NCBI RefSeq assembly: GCF_002770595.1 | Contig: NZ_CP022986.1 | Coordinates: 2,542,001-2,606,000, forward strand | Direction of reading: 5' to 3' | From: Chryseobacterium camelliae | GTDB taxonomy: Bacteria > Bacteroidota > Bacteroidia > Flavobacteriales > Weeksellaceae | Length of the DNA stretch: 64,000 nucleotides | In this document: positions 28,959-37,946 of the stretch, in pieces | Position numbering within the stretch: the stretch's first letter is position 1 | Layout of the letters: each line of letters begins with the position of its first letter | Program-made: the position numbers and the translations under genes | The notes under the pieces: generated by a model | Database searches by the model: none | Seen by the model: the letters and a program-made list of their open reading frames with translations, nothing else | What the model was told of the DNA's origin: nothing

Positions 28959-29015
28959 GGGTTATTTCATCAAAACAGATTCAGCAGTCAGATTCCGTGC
29001 AAATATACTAAAACG

Positions 29016-29046
29016 AAAAAAGTGGAACTCCTTCCACTTTTTTTAT
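29016..29046 (-). terminator. Intrinsic terminator, possibly bidirectional
   Basis: AAAAAGTGGAA and TTCCACTTTTT make an 11-bp stem with loop CTCC at 29016-29042. A/T runs on both sides allow termination in either direction; on the minus strand it follows the 29066-29554 gene. Confidence 0.8.
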
Positions 29047-29065
29047 TTTGTACCGATGATCATAC

Positions 29066-29554
29066 TTATTGTATTGATGATGCCCAACTTTTATCAAAAG
29101 GCAGTAAAAAGTTACTCAGGAACTCCAGGTAGGTATTTTTTGAAAAATCAAAAACCTGAATATCTTTGGAAAGCTCACCGTTTCTTATTTTTGATTTGAA
29201 CTCCTGCAGCTTCAATGTTTTCACCGCTCCGTCTTCCACGTAGCTTGCTTTCATGCGGTCAAAAAGTCCCAGCTGGTACTCTTCGTCAATTTCCCGCATC
29301 AGTTTTCCCAATGCATCTATGCTGCATCCTGAAGCGAGCTCTTTTTCCTCATCTACACAGATCACGATAAACTGGTTCTTTTCTATCTTAAAAGATGAGC
29401 TCAGCGGCTTTCCGTGAGCAGCCCAGGTGGCCAGGAAATCAAAGAGTTTTTCAGTAATGGTTTTGGCTTCTTTGGTGCTGAAAGGCCTTGATGCAGGGTA
29501 TATGATGATTCTGTAGTCGTTGGTTTCTACAATGTTGGATTCTTCAATTTTCAT
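29066..29554 (-). CDS. Conserved Bacteroidetes protein usually named 'ABC transporter ATPase' (no ATPase motifs)
   Basis: A 162-residue soluble protein. I recognise the family from blocks such as RIIIYPASRPFSTKEAKTI, TWAAHGKPLSSSFKI, FIVICVDEEKELASGCSIDA and YQLGLFDRM. In databases such proteins are often called ABC transporter ATPase, but there is no Walker A (GxxxxGKS/T), no LSGGQ and no Walker B, so that name is not supported. It may be the last gene of the run that starts with the MCE protein at 32825, but 112 bases with a terminator separate it from the preceding Fe-S gene. Function unknown. Confidence 0.8.
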   Translation of the reverse strand: MKIEESNIVETNDYRIIIYPASRPFSTKEAKTITEKLFDFLATWAAHGKPLSSSFKIEKNQFIVICVDEEKELASGCSIDALGKLMREIDEEYQLGLFDRMKASYVEDGAVKTLKLQEFKSKIRNGELSKDIQVFDFSKNTYLEFLSNFLLPFDKSWASSIQ

Positions 29555-29601
29555 TTCCGATATTTTAAAGTATAAATTTATGAATTATTATTGATTCATA
29601 A

Positions 29602-29636
29602 AAAAAGAAAAAAGAACCCTGGAAAATCCCGGGTCC
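29602..29636 (-). terminator. Terminator after the CCG-domain Fe-S gene
   Basis: On the minus strand GGACCC pairs with GGGTTC (6 bp, one G-U) plus two more pairs across a bulge, followed by TTTTTTCTTTTTTT. It lies 30 bases past the stop at 29667. Confidence 0.65.
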
Positions 29637-29666
29637 TCATTCATTCTGTACGTTATTTAATCAAAT

Positions 29667-30452
29667 TTATAAATCTTCTGCTTCAGCCAGAAGTTCTACA
29701 ATATCTTTTACGGCTACTTCCGTATTTTTATTAAAGTGTTTTACTCCATCCGTAAGCATGGTATTGCAGAACGGGCATCCGGTAGCAATCACCTTCGGCT
29801 CGAATGACAGTGCTTCTTCCGTTCTCTCAATATTTATGTCCTTATTGCCTTTTTCAGGCTCCTTGAACATTTGCGCTCCGCCGGCTCCGCAACAGAGCCC
29901 GTTGCTTCTGCAACGTTTCATTTCCACCAGTTCGGCATCCAGTTTTTCAAGAAGCATCCTCGGAGCTTCGTATTCGTTATTCGCGCGGCCAAGGTAACAA
30001 GGATCATGGAATGTGATTTTTTTACCTTTGAAAGATCCTCCTTCAATCTTCAGCCTTCCCTCTTCCATCAGGTTTTTCAGGAACTGGGTATGGTGAAGGA
30101 CTTCATAATGTCCCCCTAAGCTGGGGTACTCATTTTTAAGGGTATTGAAACAGTGCGGACAGGCCGTTACAATCTTTTTGATTTCGTAAGCATTCAGCAC
30201 CTCAATATTGGTAAGGGCCATCATCTGGAATACGAATTCATTACCGGCACGCTTGGCCGGGTCTCCCGTACAGCTTTCTTCCTGTCCCAGCACTCCGAAT
30301 TCAACCCCGATTTTATTCAGGATCTTGCAAAATGCACGGGTAATCTTTTTGGCACGGTCGTCAAAGCTTCCTGCACATCCCACCCAGAATAGAACTTCCG
30401 GTGATTTCCCTTCGGCAGCATATTCTGCCATTGTTTTTATATTGAAATCCAT
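29667..30452 (-). CDS. (Fe-S)-binding CCG-domain protein (HdrB/LutA/GlpC-like)
   Basis: A 261-residue protein with two copies of the cysteine-rich CCG domain: SCTGDPAKRAGNE and ACPHCFNTLKNEYP in the first, and HDPCYLGRANNEYE, GLCCGAGGAQMF and TGCPFCNTML in the second. Such domains bind 4Fe-4S clusters in heterodisulfide-reductase-type and lactate/glycerol-3-phosphate dehydrogenase subunits. It is paired with the membrane Fe-S protein upstream; together they equal the two halves of a GlpC/HdrD-like electron carrier. The donor is unknown. Confidence 0.9.
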   Translation of the reverse strand: MDFNIKTMAEYAAEGKSPEVLFWVGCAGSFDDRAKKITRAFCKILNKIGVEFGVLGQEESCTGDPAKRAGNEFVFQMMALTNIEVLNAYEIKKIVTACPHCFNTLKNEYPSLGGHYEVLHHTQFLKNLMEEGRLKIEGGSFKGKKITFHDPCYLGRANNEYEAPRMLLEKLDAELVEMKRCRSNGLCCGAGGAQMFKEPEKGNKDINIERTEEALSFEPKVIATGCPFCNTMLTDGVKHFNKNTEVAVKDIVELLAEAEDL

Positions 30453-30537
30453 TTTTTCTCAATTTGAAAATGTATGAATTTGGAAATTTGAAAATATAAT
30501 TGAGCATTTTCAAATTTTCAGATTGTTTAATTGATTA
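30453..30537. repeat. Short A/T-rich direct and inverted repeats between the two Fe-S genes
   Basis: The 85 bases between the genes hold repeated TTTGAAAAT units (near 30462-30470 and 30487-30495) and an inverted copy, ATTTTCAAATT, near 30508-30518. They could form a weak stem or be slippage products; no promoter is clear. Confidence 0.4.
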
Positions 30538-31866
30538 TTAATCCTTTGCCCAATTCAGACGGTCTGCCTGATTATACTGCCACGGTGCCGCATTATTTTC
30601 CACATTGGCCATCATCAGGTTAAGTTCCTGTGGTGCCGCAGACTGTTCCATAACCAGGAACTGCCTCATGTCAAAGATAATGGAAAGCGGGTCCAGCAAT
30701 ACAGGACAGGCTTCCGTACAGGCATTACAGGTTGTACAGGCCCAAAGTTCCTCCTTAGTAATATAGTCATTAAGAAGCTTTTTACCGTCATCTACAAACT
30801 TGCCGTTGGTGTCGATATTTTTTCCTACTTCCTCCAGACGGTCTCTGGTTTTCATAAGGATTAATCTCGGGGATAATTTTTTTCCGGTAATGTTGGCCGG
30901 ACATACCGCAGTACATCTTCCGCATTCGGTGCAGGAATAGGCATTCAGCAGCTGGACCTGATTTAGGTCAAATACATCCTCTGCCCCGAACTTTGACGGC
31001 GCTGCTGCTGCATCACCTTCCGCAGGTGCGGCATACGGATCAGCATTAGGGTCCATCATCAGTTTTATCTCCTTCGTTACGGACTCCAGATTATTGAATT
31101 TTCCTTTTTTCTCCAGGTTAGCGTACCAGGTACTAGGAAATGCTAAGATGATATGGAGATGTTTGGAATAATACAGGTAATTCATAAAGAAAAGGATCCC
31201 TATAAAGTGGAACCACCAGGCAGCTCTCTCGGAATAGATCAGTGTGGTATCGCCGAAATTGCTGAACAGGGGTGCGAAAATATTGGCACTGACCGGGAAA
31301 CTTCCATGCGCTGCCAGTAAGCCTCGCTGTTGCAGCACCCAGTCTGAAGTATTCATGGTGAAGAAAGCCACCATCAAAGCAAATTCAATGATCAGGATCC
31401 AGTTGGCATCCTGTTTTGGCCACCCGAAAAGTTCTTTCATCGTAAGCCTTTTCACCCCGTAGAAATTTCTCCGGATAAAAAAGATCAAGACTCCTATAAT
31501 AACCAGGAGCGCCAGGATCTCTAACGTTGCCGTAAAGAAATTATATACGCTGTGCCCCATAATAGACGCCAAGAAACGGTGGGTCCCAAAAAGCCCGTCT
31601 ACTACGATTTCAATCAGTTCGAAATTAATGATAATAAAGCCAACATACACAAAGAGGTGCAGGATACCGGCAACGGGACGCTTCACCATTTTGCTCTGTC
31701 CCATGGCAACCCGTGCCATGGTAGCCCAGCGCTCGTCTTTCCTGTCGCTGCGGTTGACAGCCCTTCCTAATGTAATGTTTCTGTATATTTTCTGCAGACT
31801 CCTGGCAAACAGTCCGAAGCCCGCTACCAGCAAAATAAGGAAAAGAATATTATCGATATACTGCAT
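30538..31866 (-). CDS. Membrane-bound 4Fe-4S ferredoxin-type oxidoreductase subunit
   Basis: A 442-residue protein. The N-terminal half has about five helices, resembling the NarI/DsrM/HdrE haem-b-type anchors (VKRPVAGILHLFVYVGFIII with His). The C-terminal half has two 4Fe-4S motifs, CTECGRCTAVCPANITG and CTTCNACTEACPVLLDP, near residues 315 and 370. With the CCG protein it could pass electrons between a soluble donor and the quinone pool. It starts 8 bases after the MCE gene's stop, an association with lipid transport that is conserved in appearance but unexplained. Confidence 0.9.
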   Translation of the reverse strand: MQYIDNILFLILLVAGFGLFARSLQKIYRNITLGRAVNRSDRKDERWATMARVAMGQSKMVKRPVAGILHLFVYVGFIIINFELIEIVVDGLFGTHRFLASIMGHSVYNFFTATLEILALLVIIGVLIFFIRRNFYGVKRLTMKELFGWPKQDANWILIIEFALMVAFFTMNTSDWVLQQRGLLAAHGSFPVSANIFAPLFSNFGDTTLIYSERAAWWFHFIGILFFMNYLYYSKHLHIILAFPSTWYANLEKKGKFNNLESVTKEIKLMMDPNADPYAAPAEGDAAAAPSKFGAEDVFDLNQVQLLNAYSCTECGRCTAVCPANITGKKLSPRLILMKTRDRLEEVGKNIDTNGKFVDDGKKLLNDYITKEELWACTTCNACTEACPVLLDPLSIIFDMRQFLVMEQSAAPQELNLMMANVENNAAPWQYNQADRLNWAKD

Positions 31867-31874
31867 GGCTACTA

Positions 31875-32825
31875 TTAGTTTTTACTGTTCTTCCCGAATA
31901 CTGAGAAGTTGACATATTTTTTCGGGTTTGCCTTAAGGTCTTCAATTAACAGGTTAAGGTTGGTGGAAGCAGCATTCAGGTTATTATACAGCTGATCATC
32001 CTTCATGATCTTGCCTAAGCTTCCCTGTCCGTTATCGATTCCGGTAACTACCTGATTCAGTTTTCCTACTGTAGCATCCAGATTGGCAATGGTCGCATTC
32101 AGCCTTTGCGTGTCAATACTTTCCGCTAAATTACCATATTTATCCAAAGTAACTTTTCCGCTCTGCATGGTAAGGCTGGCATCATCCAGAACCTTTTGCA
32201 GTTTAGGATCATTATGCCCTACCAATGAGTTGACACTTCCTGCAGTGGTCTGCAATGCTGCCACTGTTTTGTTAAGGTTAGCCAGCAATAATCTGATCTC
32301 TTCCCTGTTCTGGGCATTGACTACCTGGTTGGCACTGGACATCAATGAATCCACACGATACAGTACGGTCTGAAGCTGGTCCTTTACGGGACCTACCTGT
32401 GAAGAAAGGCTTCCAAGAGTTCCCAGCTTGAAGGCACCCCTGAGGGTATCCCCGTCTTTTGCCGTTGCTCCTCCGTAAGCAAGGTTTACCCTCATTTCTT
32501 TTCCGGACATCAGTCCCGGTTCAAAGATTTCAAGAGTGGAATTTTTTGAAAACTCGAAATTATTGTCAACGGTAATTTTAACGATAAAATCAATTTTTCC
32601 TTCCTTGGAAGTCTGAGGGATAATCTTATCCACCTGACCCACTTTGAGACCATTGATTGACACCGGCGAAGACTGCGCCAGCCCTTCTACATTATCGTAT
32701 TTTGCGTAAAATATATTGTCGGTAGTGAAGAGGCTTCTTCCCTTCATAAATTGAAATAATACCACGAAGCCTACAATGGCTAGGAGAGCTATTAGACCTG
32801 CTTTTAATTCTTTACTGAACTTCAC
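31875..32825 (-). CDS. MCE/MlaD-family lipid transport protein
   Basis: A 316-residue inner-membrane-anchored protein: one helix (LKAGLIALLAIVGFVVLFQF), then the MCE domain (FYAKYDNVEGLAQSSPVSIN, GLKVGQVDKI) and a long helical C-terminal part with repeated leucine and asparagine (about residues 160-300). It is the periplasmic ring component of a phospholipid carrier that works with MlaE and MlaF, which here are encoded 16 kb away (48416-49983). The gene is first in a likely operon with the Fe-S pair. Confidence 0.9.
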   Translation of the reverse strand: MKFSKELKAGLIALLAIVGFVVLFQFMKGRSLFTTDNIFYAKYDNVEGLAQSSPVSINGLKVGQVDKIIPQTSKEGKIDFIVKITVDNNFEFSKNSTLEIFEPGLMSGKEMRVNLAYGGATAKDGDTLRGAFKLGTLGSLSSQVGPVKDQLQTVLYRVDSLMSSANQVVNAQNREEIRLLLANLNKTVAALQTTAGSVNSLVGHNDPKLQKVLDDASLTMQSGKVTLDKYGNLAESIDTQRLNATIANLDATVGKLNQVVTGIDNGQGSLGKIMKDDQLYNNLNAASTNLNLLIEDLKANPKKYVNFSVFGKNSKN

Positions 32826-32901
32826 TTGCTAAATTTTTCTTATGAGCAAATATAACACATTTTAAATTAATGTCTTTCTGTATTGCCCTGTGTTAAACCA
32901 C

Positions 32902-32930
32902 AAAAAAAGTGGCAAAAATTCTGCCACTTT
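32902..32930 (-). terminator. Intrinsic terminator of the ppiD-like gene
   Basis: AAAGTGGCA and TGCCACTTT (9 bp, 32906-32914 with 32922-32930), loop of 7, with seven A residues (32902-32908) giving the U tract on the minus strand. Confidence 0.8.
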
Positions 32931-32953
32931 CCTATAGGTATGTAAATTTATTT

Positions 32954-35107
32954 TTATTGTTGCTGAGAACCCAGTTTATTCCAGATTTCGATCCTGTAAT
33001 CTTTGATGTCAGCGTTATCCTGAAGGCTCTTTAACCATGCCTGCCCGAACATTCCTGCGTTTCTCTGGGTAATACCCTCAGTAAACTGTTTCAGGTCTCC
33101 CGGCTGCTTGTTTACAGTCTCATTCTTCTTAAGAACAACATACACTCCTGTTCCTCCTTCAACCGGATTGGAAAGTTTTCCTTTCGCAACACCGAAGGCA
33201 GCTCCCGCTACTTTAGGTTCCATAGCTCCTGCTACAGAAGGGTTCAGAAGGTTTACCTGTGCAGACTGTTTTGTTGCAGAGAATAATTTGGCAACCTGAT
33301 CCAGGTTGGAAGCTTTAGCGGCATTGATTTTTTCAGCAATCTGCTTTGCAGCCAGCTTGTTTTTCACAATGACTTCGATCTGGTCTCTTACAGACTCAGG
33401 ATCAGCCGTCCCTTTTTCCTGGATACCGTTCAGGTAAACCACGATTTTATCTCCGGTTCCGTCTACGGTAAAGAATTCGGTATCTCCTTTGGATCTTTTC
33501 TTATCAAATGCCCAGGCAAGGATGTCCGCATCCTTATCTGTCCCTAAGCCCTGAAGCTGTCCGTCAAATCTCTTTGCAGACTTAGGATTGGAGAACTGGT
33601 AGTTTCCTTTTTTAGCAATGTTGACAAAATCATTGAATGATTTGCCCTGTACCTGCTGGATGAATCTCCTTGCTTTCTTATCGGTATCCGCTTCTGTAGC
33701 ATCAGAAGGCTTCACCGCTTTTACCAGGTTGGCTACTTTATATGCCATAGCTCCCGGCTTTTTATCTTCGATGTTGATGATATGGTATCCGAACTGGGTT
33801 TCTACCACGCCTGTTGCTCCTTTAGGGTTGTTAGCCAGGTAGTGCAGGAATTCTGGTACGAAAGGTGTTTCAGGAGTAGTCCATCCAAGGCTTCCTCCCT
33901 GCGCAGCAGAGTTAGGGTCATTGGAAAGCTTAAGGAATTCCGTGAACTTAGCCGGATTAGCCTTTACAACAGCTCCGATAGAATCCGCTAATTTCTTAGC
34001 TTCCTCTTTGGTTCTGGTCACCCCTTCTCCTGCAGGGCTTCCTTTGAAAGCGATCAGGATATGTCTGGATAAAGTGGAATCTGAAGTTTTCTTATCGATA
34101 AGCTTGGACACCACATAGAAATTCTGCTCCTTGTACGGTCCGAAAGTCTGGCCAATAGCCGCCGTAGCGATAGGTCCCTGGATCGTCTGAGGCAGTTGCT
34201 CAGGCTTAAAATACTGGTTAGTAAACGGCATATCCGAGTTAGCCATTACGAAAAGGGAATCATTGGTTGTATTCTGGAAATTCTCTTTACCGCCGCTGGC
34301 ATCGGTTCCTCCTGAGAACAGCTTGTTGATTTCCTTCTGGGCTGCCGCATCATCTGCCGCACTAGGCTTGGAAGGGAAATAAACAATCCCGAGGTTTCTG
34401 CTCGCTTCTGTTTTGAACATCACAGGATGCTGCTTGATATAATCTGCAAGATCTGCTGTGGTTACTTTGATATTGTTTTTCTGAAGATAAGAGGTGTAAT
34501 CGATTTTCACAAAATCAATATCCGCCATCTGGTCTCTTTCTCTCATCAGTTCTTCAGCTTCTTTTTTTCCGGTAGTGATTCCTGTGGAAACATTAGCAAA
34601 TACCTGTCTGGCCATCAATCTGTATTCAATAGATTTTCTGGTTTTCAGCCACTGGTTGTAGGCATCAGGATTCGTTGCCTTGATTTCCTCGATCTGTTTT
34701 TTAAGTTCCTGGGTTTTAAAGTTTCCTTTTTCGTCAAACAACTGCTTGTTCTGAGCAAACATCTGATCGTACTGGATCTGGTTCCAGAAATAATCATCCG
34801 TCATTTCGAAGCCCATTTTCTCAAACTGCTGCTTCACCAGTTTGGATTGTACCAGCAATTGCCACGCCTGCTCTTCAAGACCGTTTTTAGGCTGGCCCTG
34901 CTGCTCTGCCTGCTGCTGAAGCACAAAAAGCTGATCGTTAAACTCTTCGCGGGTGATCTTATCGCCGTTTACTTTTCCTAAAACATCAGGATTTTTACCA
35001 AAAACCTTATCGATGCTGTCCGGGTTCACTAAGAACGCTAAAAGCGCCAGTGCAATTACTCCCATCAAAAGCCAAGGTCTGTTCCTAATCTGTCCTAAAA
35101 TTGCCAT
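32954..35107 (-). CDS. PpiD-like periplasmic peptidyl-prolyl isomerase / chaperone
   Basis: A 717-residue protein anchored by an N-terminal helix (PWLLMGVIALALLAFLVNPD). A SurA/PpiD-type N-domain follows (VNGDKITREEFNDQLFVLQQ), then a long helical part, and a parvulin domain at about residues 340-470 with HILIAFKGSP, GGSLGWTTPETPF and TQFGYHIINIEDKKPG. The C-terminal third is a second, degenerate parvulin-like or helical domain. It likely helps fold outer-membrane and exported proteins. A PpiD fold is better supported than SurA because of the membrane anchor. Confidence 0.9.
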   Translation of the reverse strand: MAILGQIRNRPWLLMGVIALALLAFLVNPDSIDKVFGKNPDVLGKVNGDKITREEFNDQLFVLQQQAEQQGQPKNGLEEQAWQLLVQSKLVKQQFEKMGFEMTDDYFWNQIQYDQMFAQNKQLFDEKGNFKTQELKKQIEEIKATNPDAYNQWLKTRKSIEYRLMARQVFANVSTGITTGKKEAEELMRERDQMADIDFVKIDYTSYLQKNNIKVTTADLADYIKQHPVMFKTEASRNLGIVYFPSKPSAADDAAAQKEINKLFSGGTDASGGKENFQNTTNDSLFVMANSDMPFTNQYFKPEQLPQTIQGPIATAAIGQTFGPYKEQNFYVVSKLIDKKTSDSTLSRHILIAFKGSPAGEGVTRTKEEAKKLADSIGAVVKANPAKFTEFLKLSNDPNSAAQGGSLGWTTPETPFVPEFLHYLANNPKGATGVVETQFGYHIINIEDKKPGAMAYKVANLVKAVKPSDATEADTDKKARRFIQQVQGKSFNDFVNIAKKGNYQFSNPKSAKRFDGQLQGLGTDKDADILAWAFDKKRSKGDTEFFTVDGTGDKIVVYLNGIQEKGTADPESVRDQIEVIVKNKLAAKQIAEKINAAKASNLDQVAKLFSATKQSAQVNLLNPSVAGAMEPKVAGAAFGVAKGKLSNPVEGGTGVYVVLKKNETVNKQPGDLKQFTEGITQRNAGMFGQAWLKSLQDNADIKDYRIEIWNKLGSQQQ

Positions 35108-35366
35108 TATATAAATTATAGTTTTTTATCAGTTTGCGAAAATACACATTTTTAAGAAATTACAGAAATCTGAGGCCTTTTTTTAATTTTTAAAATCCAA
35201 ATAATGTGAAAAAGGAAATTTTGGCCGTAATTTCCATGAAAAAACAAATGGCATAAGTCTTGTGCATTCTTATCCCCAACGGCATATGATGTGTTTTTCA
35301 GGGATGTTACTGCTGCCGTACTTAACGATTTAAAAATGGAAATGACAATTTGTCATTCAATGACCT

Positions 35367-37772
35367 ATGACAGAATTTGAAGATATAAGTTTAGAAGAAA
35401 TGATCAATGACGGATTTGATATTGTGGCTGAAGAAATCAATCTTTCCGACTTTTCGGAAACAGATCAGGACTCCGAACAGAAAATATTTCCCATCCTGCC
35501 GGTAAGGAATATGGTGATGTTCCCCAATGTGGTGATTCCCATTACTGCCGGAAGAAAGAATTCAATTCAGCTGCTGGAAGAAGCACAGGCCAACGGCAGT
35601 ATGATCGGTATTGTAAGCCAGAAGAATTCGGATGTGGAACAGCCTCATGAAAAAGATATTTTTCAGGTGGGCACACTGGCGAAAATCATTAAAATCATCA
35701 AGCTTCCTGAAGGAAATATCACCGCTATTACCAAGGGATTTTACCGCTTCAAAATCAGGAAAATGATTGAGAAGCAGCCTTATTTCAAAGCTGAAATCAC
35801 ACGCCTGAAAGATACGAAGGCCAAAAATACAGAGCAGTACGAAGCGCTGCTCGAAAACATCAAAGATCTTGCCTTGAAGATCATAGAGCTGGATCCTAAC
35901 ATTCCTAATGCGGCCAATTTCGCTATCAAGAACATCACTAACAATGATGACCTGCTGAATTTCATCTGCACGAATGCCAATTTCCCTTCATCTGAAAAGC
36001 AAAAACTGCTGGAGGAGAAAAACCTGATGGACAGGGCAAAAAAGTCCTATGAAATGATGCATGAAGATTTCAGGAAACTGGAACTCAGGAATCAGATCCA
36101 TCAGAAAACTTCCAAAGACCTGGATAAGCAGCAGAGAGAATATTTCCTCAACCAGCAGATCCGGACCATCCAGGAAGAACTGGGCGGCGGACCCGAGAAT
36201 GATGCAGAGGAACTGATTAAAAAAGCTGAAAGCAAGACCTGGTCTCCGGAAGTAGAAGAGCATTTCCAGAAAGAAATTGCCCGCCTGCAACGCCAGAATC
36301 CCAACTCACCGGATTATAATGTCCAGCGGAACTACCTGGATTTCTTTACGGACCTCCCGTGGGAAACCTATACTAAAGACCTTTTTGATATTGCCAAAGC
36401 AGAAAAAGTTTTGGATAAAGCTCATTTCGGCCTGGAAGACATAAAAAAAAGGATCCTTGAGCACATGGCGGTGCTGAAGCTGAAAAACAATATGAAATCC
36501 CCTATCCTCCTGTTATCCGGGCCTCCGGGAGTAGGAAAGACATCTTTGGGGAAATCTGTAGCCGATGCTTTAGGAAGAAAATATGTTCGCCTGTCCTTAG
36601 GCGGCCTTCATGACGAAAGCGAGATCCGCGGACACAGGAAAACCTATATCGGTGCTATGGCAGGCCGGATCCTGCAATCAATTAAGAAAGCGGGAACCTC
36701 AAATCCGGTGATTGTCCTGGATGAAATTGACAAGGTTGGGCAGGGAATCCACGGTGACCCGAGTTCTGCGCTTCTTGAAGTCCTTGATCCTGAACAGAAT
36801 AAATCTTTCTACGACAATTTCCTGGAAATGGGTTATGACCTGTCCAAGGTAATGTTCATTGCTACAGCCAATTCATTATCTACCATTCAGACTCCGCTTC
36901 TGGACCGTATGGAGACCATCCAGATTGCCGGTTATACCCTGGAAGAAAAAATTGAAATTGCCAAAAGACACCTTATTAAAAAACAACAGCATGAGAACGG
37001 CCTGGATGTTAAATCATTCAAGCTGGGCTATGACGAGCTAAAACATATTATTGAAGCCCACACTTCTGAAAGCGGCGTGAGAACCCTTGAAAAAAGAATT
37101 GCTGCCGTAGCGCGCTGGGTAGCATTGCAAACGGCACTCCTTAAAGAGCATAACCCGAAAATTTCAATTGATAAGATTGATGAAATCCTCGGCGTTCCGC
37201 GACCGAAAAGCCTGTCGGAAATCACCGGCGTTCCCGGTGTGGTAACCGGACTGGCCTGGACGAGTGTAGGCGGTGACATCCTTTATATAGAAAGTATCCT
37301 GAGCAACGGAAAAGGAAACCTTACCATGACCGGAAACTTGGGAACCGTTATGAAAGAATCGGCTACGATTGCCCTTGAATATATCAAGGCAAGGCATGAA
37401 GACCTGGGCATTCCGCAGGATGACCTGGATAAGAAAAACATCCACGTACACGTTCCTGAAGGTGCTACCCCAAAGGACGGTCCTTCTGCAGGGATTGCCA
37501 TGCTGACGTCTATGGTTTCTTCCTATAAAAATAAAAAGGTAAAACCACACCTGGCTATGACCGGTGAGATTACCCTCCGTGGCAAAGTACTTCCGGTAGG
37601 CGGAATCAAGGAAAAACTGCTGGCTGCCACAAGGGCAGGAATACAGGACGTTATTCTGTGCGATGCCAACAGGAAAGATGTGGAAGAAATCAAAAAAGAT
37701 TACCTCAAAAACCTGAAAGTACACTATGTAAGCCGCATGGAAGAGGTGATTGAAATTGCTATTGAACCTTAA
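35367..37772 (+). CDS. lon: ATP-dependent protease La (Lon)
   Basis: An 801-residue Lon protease. The N-terminal substrate domain is FPILPVRNMVMFPNVVIPIT, preceded by an acidic extension of about 45 residues not found in E. coli Lon. Walker A GPPGVGKTS is near residue 385. The Ser-Lys dyad is in PKDGPSAGIAM (Ser near 706) and GKVLPVGGIKEKLLAA (Lys near 749). It degrades misfolded and regulatory proteins. The upstream 259 bases hold no gene; no clear promoter or heat-shock operator was recognised there. Confidence 0.97.
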   Translation: MTEFEDISLEEMINDGFDIVAEEINLSDFSETDQDSEQKIFPILPVRNMVMFPNVVIPITAGRKNSIQLLEEAQANGSMIGIVSQKNSDVEQPHEKDIFQVGTLAKIIKIIKLPEGNITAITKGFYRFKIRKMIEKQPYFKAEITRLKDTKAKNTEQYEALLENIKDLALKIIELDPNIPNAANFAIKNITNNDDLLNFICTNANFPSSEKQKLLEEKNLMDRAKKSYEMMHEDFRKLELRNQIHQKTSKDLDKQQREYFLNQQIRTIQEELGGGPENDAEELIKKAESKTWSPEVEEHFQKEIARLQRQNPNSPDYNVQRNYLDFFTDLPWETYTKDLFDIAKAEKVLDKAHFGLEDIKKRILEHMAVLKLKNNMKSPILLLSGPPGVGKTSLGKSVADALGRKYVRLSLGGLHDESEIRGHRKTYIGAMAGRILQSIKKAGTSNPVIVLDEIDKVGQGIHGDPSSALLEVLDPEQNKSFYDNFLEMGYDLSKVMFIATANSLSTIQTPLLDRMETIQIAGYTLEEKIEIAKRHLIKKQQHENGLDVKSFKLGYDELKHIIEAHTSESGVRTLEKRIAAVARWVALQTALLKEHNPKISIDKIDEILGVPRPKSLSEITGVPGVVTGLAWTSVGGDILYIESILSNGKGNLTMTGNLGTVMKESATIALEYIKARHEDLGIPQDDLDKKNIHVHVPEGATPKDGPSAGIAMLTSMVSSYKNKKVKPHLAMTGEITLRGKVLPVGGIKEKLLAATRAGIQDVILCDANRKDVEEIKKDYLKNLKVHYVSRMEEVIEIAIEP

Positions 37773-37887
37773 TTTCAGTACTGAAACTCTACTTTTAAAG
37801 ATAAAAATAAATGATAAGATAGGGTTAGAGCCCCTGCACCACTTCATTCTTTTGCAGTATTATTATTTTAACGATATTTTTTTTAAT

Positions 37888-37916
37888 ACCTCATCTGTAT
37901 ATGGTGAGGTTTTTGG
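37888..37916 (+). terminator. Probable terminator of lon
   Basis: ACCTCA (37888-37893) and TGAGGT (37905-37910), loop of 11, followed by TTTTT. It lies 115 bases after lon and before the next gene. Confidence 0.55.
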
Positions 37917-37946
37917 TATTTTTATACGGCAAAATCACTATCGGAT

